From Gemmatimonadota bacterium (GTDB lineage: Bacteria; Gemmatimonadota; Gemmatimonadetes; Gemmatimonadales; Gemmatimonadaceae): a stretch of DNA of 9,639 nucleotides. Below the pieces are notes generated by a model. The model saw only the letters and a program-made list of their open reading frames with translations, was not told the origin of the DNA and ran no database searches. How positions within the stretch are numbered: position 1 is the stretch's first letter; the number at the start of each line of letters is the position of its first letter. The DNA lies in the NCBI GenBank assembly GCA_031127185.1, contig JARIET010000088.1, positions 1-9,639 on the forward strand, read 5' to 3'. The position numbers and the translations under genes were made by a program. Positions 5,617 through 9,639 of this stretch are shown one piece after another.

Positions 5617-6916
5617 TTGGCGAGAGCCATTCCACGCCACGTGACGTGACCACGGCATCGTCTTCAAGCGGGATACGTAACTTCCTGCCTCCCCACTCGG
5701 GCAGCGGGGTGTAGGCGAAGAGTTCGATTGAAAAGAGGTTCGTTGGGCGAATTTCGAAGTTGAGCCGCCCCGGGTTGAACCAGGCCATTGACGGCCCGAT
5801 TCCATGACCCCAGTCGCCGACCGAGTGACAGCCGATGATGAACTCGGTGCTCGCGTCGTTGCGCACCTGATTGAATCCCTGCATTTGAGTAAAGCCGGCA
5901 GCGGAGATCGCCGCAGTTACTTCGTCCATCATCGCCTTGGCCGTCTTTCCCGCGCGCGCCGTCTTGCGGATCACCTCGCGGACCTTCACAGCCTGGTCGA
6001 ACGCGCGCTGTATGCTCGCCGGAAGTCGCGTTTCACCTGTTTTTAGGACGTAGGCCATGCGCTTCTGGTCGGTCCACATGTTCAGGTAGCCAACCCCGAA
6101 GTCCATCATGATGATGTCGCCGCGCTGAATGATGCGGTCGTTGGACGTGGCCTCAATGCCGTCCGGCCCAGTGATGTACACGCTGGGTACTTCGAATGAC
6201 GATCCCAGTCCACGCTGGAGCTGCTGCTCCTGGATCCACCATGCCACGTCAGCAAGCGTCGTCACGCCCGGGGTAATCACTTCATTGGACAATGCGCGCT
6301 CGGCAATCTGACGCCCGATCTCGGTAGCGTCGCCAAAGGCCACGAGTTCGCTGGCCACGCGTCGCGAACTGAAATCGGAAATGAGTTTATCAGCGCTGAC
6401 CATCTTCGCGGAAAGTTCCGGTCCGAGGGTCGTCACCAGATGCCGATGCAGCGTATGGCTGAGGCCGTCGGCCATCCCCATTTCGTCCGACGTGTTGATG
6501 CCGATCTTCTTCGGATTGCGCGCGCGAACGAATGCTGCCAAATCGCCTGTTCCGGGCACGATGTCGTACGCTCCGCACGCCGCGCGATTGTGGTCCGTGA
6601 TATCGATGGCCACCCGTTCGATGCGGTCTCCTCCGCGGTCGGTGAAGACGAAGTACCCGATGGACCCAACGTATCCGCGCCCGAGGAGATTCCAGAGCGG
6701 GTCGTAGTCTCCCTCGCGCATGGGCACGATCCACATGTCGATGCCGTTCTCCCGCATGGCCTCGGGAAGTACGCGGTCGAACTTGTCGCGTCGGATCTCA
6801 CAGAGCCGAGCCCAGCGGTTGCGCGACTCCAGATGCGACTGGGCACCGGCCGGGGGCGCCAGAAGGAGCACGGTAACCGCGATGACAATGCGGCGCAGGG
6901 CGGGGGCGACGTTCAC
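5588..6916 (-). CDS. Exported M24 family metallopeptidase (Xaa-Pro aminopeptidase-like)
   Basis: Read from GTG at 6916 this is a 442-residue protein; the frame is open further upstream to 7111, but that part overlaps purF. The start is fixed by GGAG seven bases before and by an immediate signal peptide (basic RR, hydrophobic core, AGA-Q cleavage after about A25). An N-terminal creatinase-like domain precedes the pita-bread catalytic domain. The likely two-metal ligands are D272, D283 (DFG, TDQK), H371 (GHGIG), E398 (SIELF) and E418 (LEDD); their spacing is close to that of E. coli PepP (11 residues between the two Asp in both). The usual HGxGH reads HGIGP here, so a conserved substrate-loop His is missing. 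Role: release of an N-terminal residue before proline, or another imino-bond cleavage, in the periplasm. It is the third gene after purL and purF on this strand. Family firm, substrate uncertain. Confidence 0.87.
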   Translation of the reverse strand: MNVAPALRRIVIAVTVLLLAPPAGAQSHLESRNRWARLCEIRRDKFDRVLPEAMRENGIDMWIVPMREGDYDPLWNLLGRGYVGSIGYFVFTDRGGDRIERVAIDITDHNRAACGAYDIVPGTGDLAAFVRARNPKKIGINTSDEMGMADGLSHTLHRHLVTTLGPELSAKMVSADKLISDFSSRRVASELVAFGDATEIGRQIAERALSNEVITPGVTTLADVAWWIQEQQLQRGLGSSFEVPSVYITGPDGIEATSNDRIIQRGDIIMMDFGVGYLNMWTDQKRMAYVLKTGETRLPASIQRAFDQAVKVREVIRKTARAGKTAKAMMDEVTAAISAAGFTQMQGFNQVRNDASTEFIIGCHSVGDWGHGIGPSMAWFNPGRLNFEIRPTNLFSIELFAYTPLPEWGGRKLRIPLEDDAVVTSRGVEWLSPINHRVQLIR

Positions 6917-6923
6917 AGTGTTG

Positions 6924-6927
6924 CTCC
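6924..6927 (-). promoter_or_regulatory. Ribosome binding site that fixes the GTG start of the M24 peptidase
   Basis: On the minus strand GGAG lies seven bases before GTG 6916. It supports this start rather than the first in-frame ATG at 7111, which would lie inside purF and bury the signal peptide 65 residues into the protein. Confidence 0.75.
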
Positions 6928-6936
6928 GAGTGAAAT

Positions 6937-6951
6937 GGGACGAGCCGTCCC
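6937..6951 (-). other. Small hairpin in the purF to M24 peptidase gap
   Basis: GGGACG and CGTCCC (6937-6942 and 6946-6951) form a perfect 6-bp stem with a three-base loop. In the minus-strand transcript it falls 14 bases after the purF stop and is followed by ATTTCACTC and then the ribosome site of the peptidase gene. It could be an intergenic processing or attenuation element, or chance in a GC-rich gap. Confidence 0.35.
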
Positions 6952-6965
6952 GGGTGCTGTGGGCG

Positions 6966-8336
6966 CTAGCCCATTCGCATTTTTGTTTCCACCGTTGGCG
7001 CGGCGGTCGGGTACTTCCCGCTGAAACAGGAGTCACAGAACCCACTGGGGCCGTCAGGCACGGACTCCAACATCCCTTCCAGCGAGATGTAGCCCAGCGA
7101 GTCCACTCCAATCGCGTTGGCGATCTCCGGCACGCTCATCTGCGCCGCGATCAATTCTTTGCGATCGGGCGTGTCGATTCCATACCAGCAGGGGCCTGTG
7201 ATGGGGGGCGACGAGACGCGCATGTGCACCTCTCGCGCTCCGGCCGCCCGGATGAGTGTGACAAGCCCCTTGGTCGTGGTGCCGCGCACGATTGAGTCGT
7301 CCACCATCACCACGCTCTTGCCGGCCAGGATTTCGCGAACCGGATTGTACTTCACCTTCACCTTGGCATCGCGTCCGGCCTGGGTCGGCTGGATGAACGT
7401 GCGTCCCACGTAGTGATTGCGAATCAAGGCAAGTTCATACGGCAGCCCCGACACATCTGAAAACCCCAGTGCGGCCGCATTCGACGAGTCGGGCACGGCG
7501 AACACAAAGTCGGCGCCGGGAGCGGGATGCTCCGTGGCAAGCCGTCGGCCGAGCGCTCGACGCGCGCGATCCACCGAACCGCCAAACACACGGCTGTCGG
7601 GTCGCGCAAAGTAGACATACTCGAACACACAGCGGTGCAGCGGGGTGGCCCGCTCGAGCTGCAGTGTGCGCATGCCCTTCGAATCGACGGCGATAATCTC
7701 GCCGGGCTCCACATCGCGCACGGCCGTCGCGCCGACAATGTCGAGCGCGCAGCTCTCGGACGCGAAGACTGTGGCACCGTTGAGCGTGCCCATGATGAGC
7801 GGTCGCCATCCGTGCGGGTCACGCGCGGCAAGCAGCGTGTCGTCGATCATGACCAGCAACGAGTATGCACCCTCGATTCCCTGCAGCGCTTCGGCGAGCT
7901 GCCGTTCGGGCGCCTTGGAGTGGGCCCGCGCGAGACGATGGACGATCACCTCGGAGTCCATCGTGGAACTGAAGATGGAACCGCCGGCTTCCAGCGAGGC
8001 CCGCAGTTCAGTGGCGTTGGTCAGGTTGCCGTTGTGCGCGAGCGAGATATGGCCGCCGCGAAAACTCACCAGCGCCGGTTGCGCGTTCTCGATCGTGGAT
8101 GAGCCGGCCGTCGAGTAACGCGTGTGGCCGAGTGCCGTGCGTCCGGTGAGGCCGCTAAGGGCTTCGGGCGTAAAATGGTCGCCCAGCAGGCCCATCTTGC
8201 GAAGCGCGCTCGCCTTGCCGTCGCCGGTGGCTACAATGCCGACGGACTCCTGCCCGCGGTGCTGCAGGGAGTAGAGGCCGAGGTGGGTGACCTCAGCCGC
8301 TGCGTCATGCCCGCTCACGCCAAAGATGCCGCACAT
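6966..8336 (-). CDS. purF: Amidophosphoribosyltransferase (PurF)
   Basis: 456 residues. This enzyme makes 5-phosphoribosylamine from PRPP and glutamine, the committed first step of de novo purine synthesis, in the cytoplasm. The protein starts MCGIFGV, so Cys2 becomes the N-terminal glutaminase nucleophile after Met removal; there is no propeptide of the B. subtilis kind. Glutaminase-domain markers include RYSTAGSS and LAHNGNLTN. The phosphoribosyltransferase half has YVGRTFIQP and the PRPP loop VVMVDDSIVRGTT (D346, D347). Four cysteines, C236, C383, C434 and C437 (the last two as CDSC), sit where the Bacillus-type enzyme binds its 4Fe-4S cluster, so this is likely the oxygen-sensitive Fe-S class. 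ATG 8336 shares one base with the purL stop (TGATG), which implies translational coupling; only a weak AGGGG lies upstream. Confidence 0.97.
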   Translation of the reverse strand: MCGIFGVSGHDAAAEVTHLGLYSLQHRGQESVGIVATGDGKASALRKMGLLGDHFTPEALSGLTGRTALGHTRYSTAGSSTIENAQPALVSFRGGHISLAHNGNLTNATELRASLEAGGSIFSSTMDSEVIVHRLARAHSKAPERQLAEALQGIEGAYSLLVMIDDTLLAARDPHGWRPLIMGTLNGATVFASESCALDIVGATAVRDVEPGEIIAVDSKGMRTLQLERATPLHRCVFEYVYFARPDSRVFGGSVDRARRALGRRLATEHPAPGADFVFAVPDSSNAAALGFSDVSGLPYELALIRNHYVGRTFIQPTQAGRDAKVKVKYNPVREILAGKSVVMVDDSIVRGTTTKGLVTLIRAAGAREVHMRVSSPPITGPCWYGIDTPDRKELIAAQMSVPEIANAIGVDSLGYISLEGMLESVPDGPSGFCDSCFSGKYPTAAPTVETKMRMG

Positions 8337-9639
8337 CAGACCGTCACCCCTGCTTCGCTCTCACCGCGCGCAGCTTCGAGTGAAGAATCAATCGCCGCCG
8401 ACATCGCCCGCTCGAGGGCGCCGTGGAAAGCGTCGTTGAGCGTGGCCAGCGACGCGTTGATTCCATGTCCGGCGCCTGTGATCACGAGACCGTTTTCCGG
8501 TGGAGTCGTGGACCCGATCACCGTGGCCGGAACGCCATTCGCCTTGGCTGCAGCAAGCAGGGCGGGGAGCTTGCTCGTCGAGACGATGACACGTCCCTGT
8601 GCCTCGCCGAACAGCAGGGCACGTTCCGGGAGGTGTTCCCACGCCGCCAACGAAACCGTTGCGCCGAATTGTTTCGTTGTGTCGGCGATGCAGCACTCAG
8701 CCAGCGCCACCGCCAGTCCGCCGTCGCTGCAGTCGTGCGCCGATGTCACCGCGCCTGCCGCGCCCGCGGCCAGTAACGTTTCGATGACCGCGCGCTCCCG
8801 TGCCAGATCGCAGCGTGGCGGCGCGCCGGCCACAACACCGTGGATCCAGGCGAGGTACTCGCTGGCGCCGAGTTCATCGGTGTTGTCGCCCAGCAGCACG
8901 ATCGCATCGCCGGAACCCAAGAACGCCATGCCCGTGGCGCGCGTGATGTCGTCGAGCACGCCGATCATGCCAATCGTCGGCGTCGGGTACACTGCACCAG
9001 AGGGATTCTGGTTGTAAAACGAGACGTTGCCACCCGTGACGGGCGTCTCCAGCGCCGTGCAGGCCTCGGCCATACCGCCGACCGACTCGCGAAACTGGAA
9101 GAAGACCTCCGGATTCTTCGGACTGCCGAAGTTGAGACAGTTCGTGATTGCCCGGGGCCGCGCGCCGGTGCAGGCCACATTGCGCGCCGCCTCAGCCACA
9201 GCGATGCGGCCGCCGACACGTGGCTCCAGGTATACGTACCGTCCATTACAATCGGTCTTGGCGGCCAACCCCTTTTTCGAACCGCGCACCCGAAGGACTG
9301 CGGCATCAGCCGCGCCGGGGCCGTAGACCGTGTTTGTGCGGACGGTGGAATCGTATTGCCGGTAAACCCAGCGCTTGCTGGTGATCGTCGGCGCCTCGAG
9401 GAGGCGCGCAAGTGTCCACGCCGGGTCCCGTTCTTCAGGGCGCGGTGAAATGGCATGTACGTCGCGCGCGCGAAGGTCGGCAACGTGCGTACTTTCGCGG
9501 GCCTCGGGCGTGTAGCTCGGACAATCGGTGACGAGGCGGCTGCCAGGGAACTCGGCCACCACGTGATCGCCTTCGACGACGCGATATACCGGCTCGGCTA
9601 TGACCTCGCCGATGACTTCGGCGTGAAGGTCCCATTTCT
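8336..9639 (-). CDS. purL: Phosphoribosylformylglycinamidine synthase, large subunit (PurL), 5' end missing
   Basis: The frame runs off the right edge of the window; about 434 residues of the C-terminal part are present, beginning KWDLHAEVIGEV. A GTG at 9562 is internal, because the frame is open and PurL-like upstream of it. The family is clear from CTGARPRAITNCLNFG, SPKNPEVFFQF, TPVTGGNVSFYNQ, VYPTPTIGMIG and the HDCSDGGLAVALAEC motif. PurL converts FGAR to FGAM with ATP and ammonia. A C-terminus that ends after the AIRS-like domain, with no glutaminase domain, indicates the small PurL type that works with separate PurQ and PurS; those genes are expected outside the window. It is followed directly by purF. 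Confidence 0.95.
   Translation of the reverse strand, partial: KWDLHAEVIGEVIAEPVYRVVEGDHVVAEFPGSRLVTDCPSYTPEARESTHVADLRARDVHAISPRPEERDPAWTLARLLEAPTITSKRWVYRQYDSTVRTNTVYGPGAADAAVLRVRGSKKGLAAKTDCNGRYVYLEPRVGGRIAVAEAARNVACTGARPRAITNCLNFGSPKNPEVFFQFRESVGGMAEACTALETPVTGGNVSFYNQNPSGAVYPTPTIGMIGVLDDITRATGMAFLGSGDAIVLLGDNTDELGASEYLAWIHGVVAGAPPRCDLARERAVIETLLAAGAAGAVTSAHDCSDGGLAVALAECCIADTTKQFGATVSLAAWEHLPERALLFGEAQGRVIVSTSKLPALLAAAKANGVPATVIGSTTPPENGLVITGAGHGINASLATLNDAFHGALERAMSAAIDSSLEAARGESEAGVTV

Noticed and set aside
6917..7111. Longer N-terminus for the M24 peptidase from ATG 7111
   Set aside because: It would overlap purF by about 146 bases and put the signal peptide inside the protein. GTG 6916 has a well-spaced ribosome site.
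8124..9017. Plus-strand open frame of 297 residues opposite purF and purL
   Set aside because: Low-complexity Ala/Ser/Pro shadow of two firmly identified purine genes.
1..9639. CRISPR array, toxin-antitoxin pair, phage or transposon remnant
   Set aside because: No regularly spaced repeats, terminal inverted repeats, or transposase, nuclease or small paired genes were visible on either strand.

Overview
The window is GC-rich, densely coded bacterial chromosome. Several traits point to a Gram-negative soil or aquatic lineage, and Gemmatimonadota is my best guess: a lipoprotein with many extracellular modules, a stand-alone AfsR/SARP-type regulator with a BTAD domain, exported peptidases and reductases, use of GTG and TTG starts, and a tmRNA tag ending in ALAA. 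The taxonomic call is inference from style, not from a marker comparison. I see no phage, transposase, CRISPR array or defence cassette. Most genes belong to well-known families.

Layout. Plus strand, 1-2055: the 3' three quarters of larB (nickel-pincer cofactor synthesis), a Tat-exported aldo/keto reductase whose usual catalytic His position is Trp, then the tmRNA gene ssrA (1651-2017). A perfect TATAAT box for ssrA overlaps the stop codon of the reductase gene, and a hairpin follows the RNA. The tmRNA is unusually legible: a 7-bp acceptor stem with G-U at the third pair, a T-arm, the tag ANNNFALAA, and no encoded CCA.

Plus strand, 2188-5616: a TTG-started 774-residue secreted lipoprotein with an N-terminal beta-sandwich-like region, an Asp-rich calcium-type linker, a fibro-slime/PA14-like domain, three Ig-like modules and a FIMAH-like C-terminus. 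An 11-bp terminator-like hairpin follows. Next comes a 323-residue BTAD regulator with a striking C-terminal tail of repeated Asp/Glu-Arg-Arg triplets.

Minus strand, 9639-5588: the 3' part of purL, then purF (start and stop share one base), then after 49 bp an exported M24 metallopeptidase read from a GTG. purL and purF act in de novo purine synthesis (PurL at the FGAM step, PurF at the committed first step). The peptidase follows in the same direction and may be co-transcribed, with a small hairpin in the gap. Its 3' end overlaps the regulator gene tail-to-tail by 29 bp.

The points most worth a second look are the DRR/ERR tail of the regulator, the ssrA promoter fused to a stop codon, the His-to-Trp reductase, and the altered active-site loop of the M24 enzyme. 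I did not find convincing evidence of an undescribed multi-gene system here.
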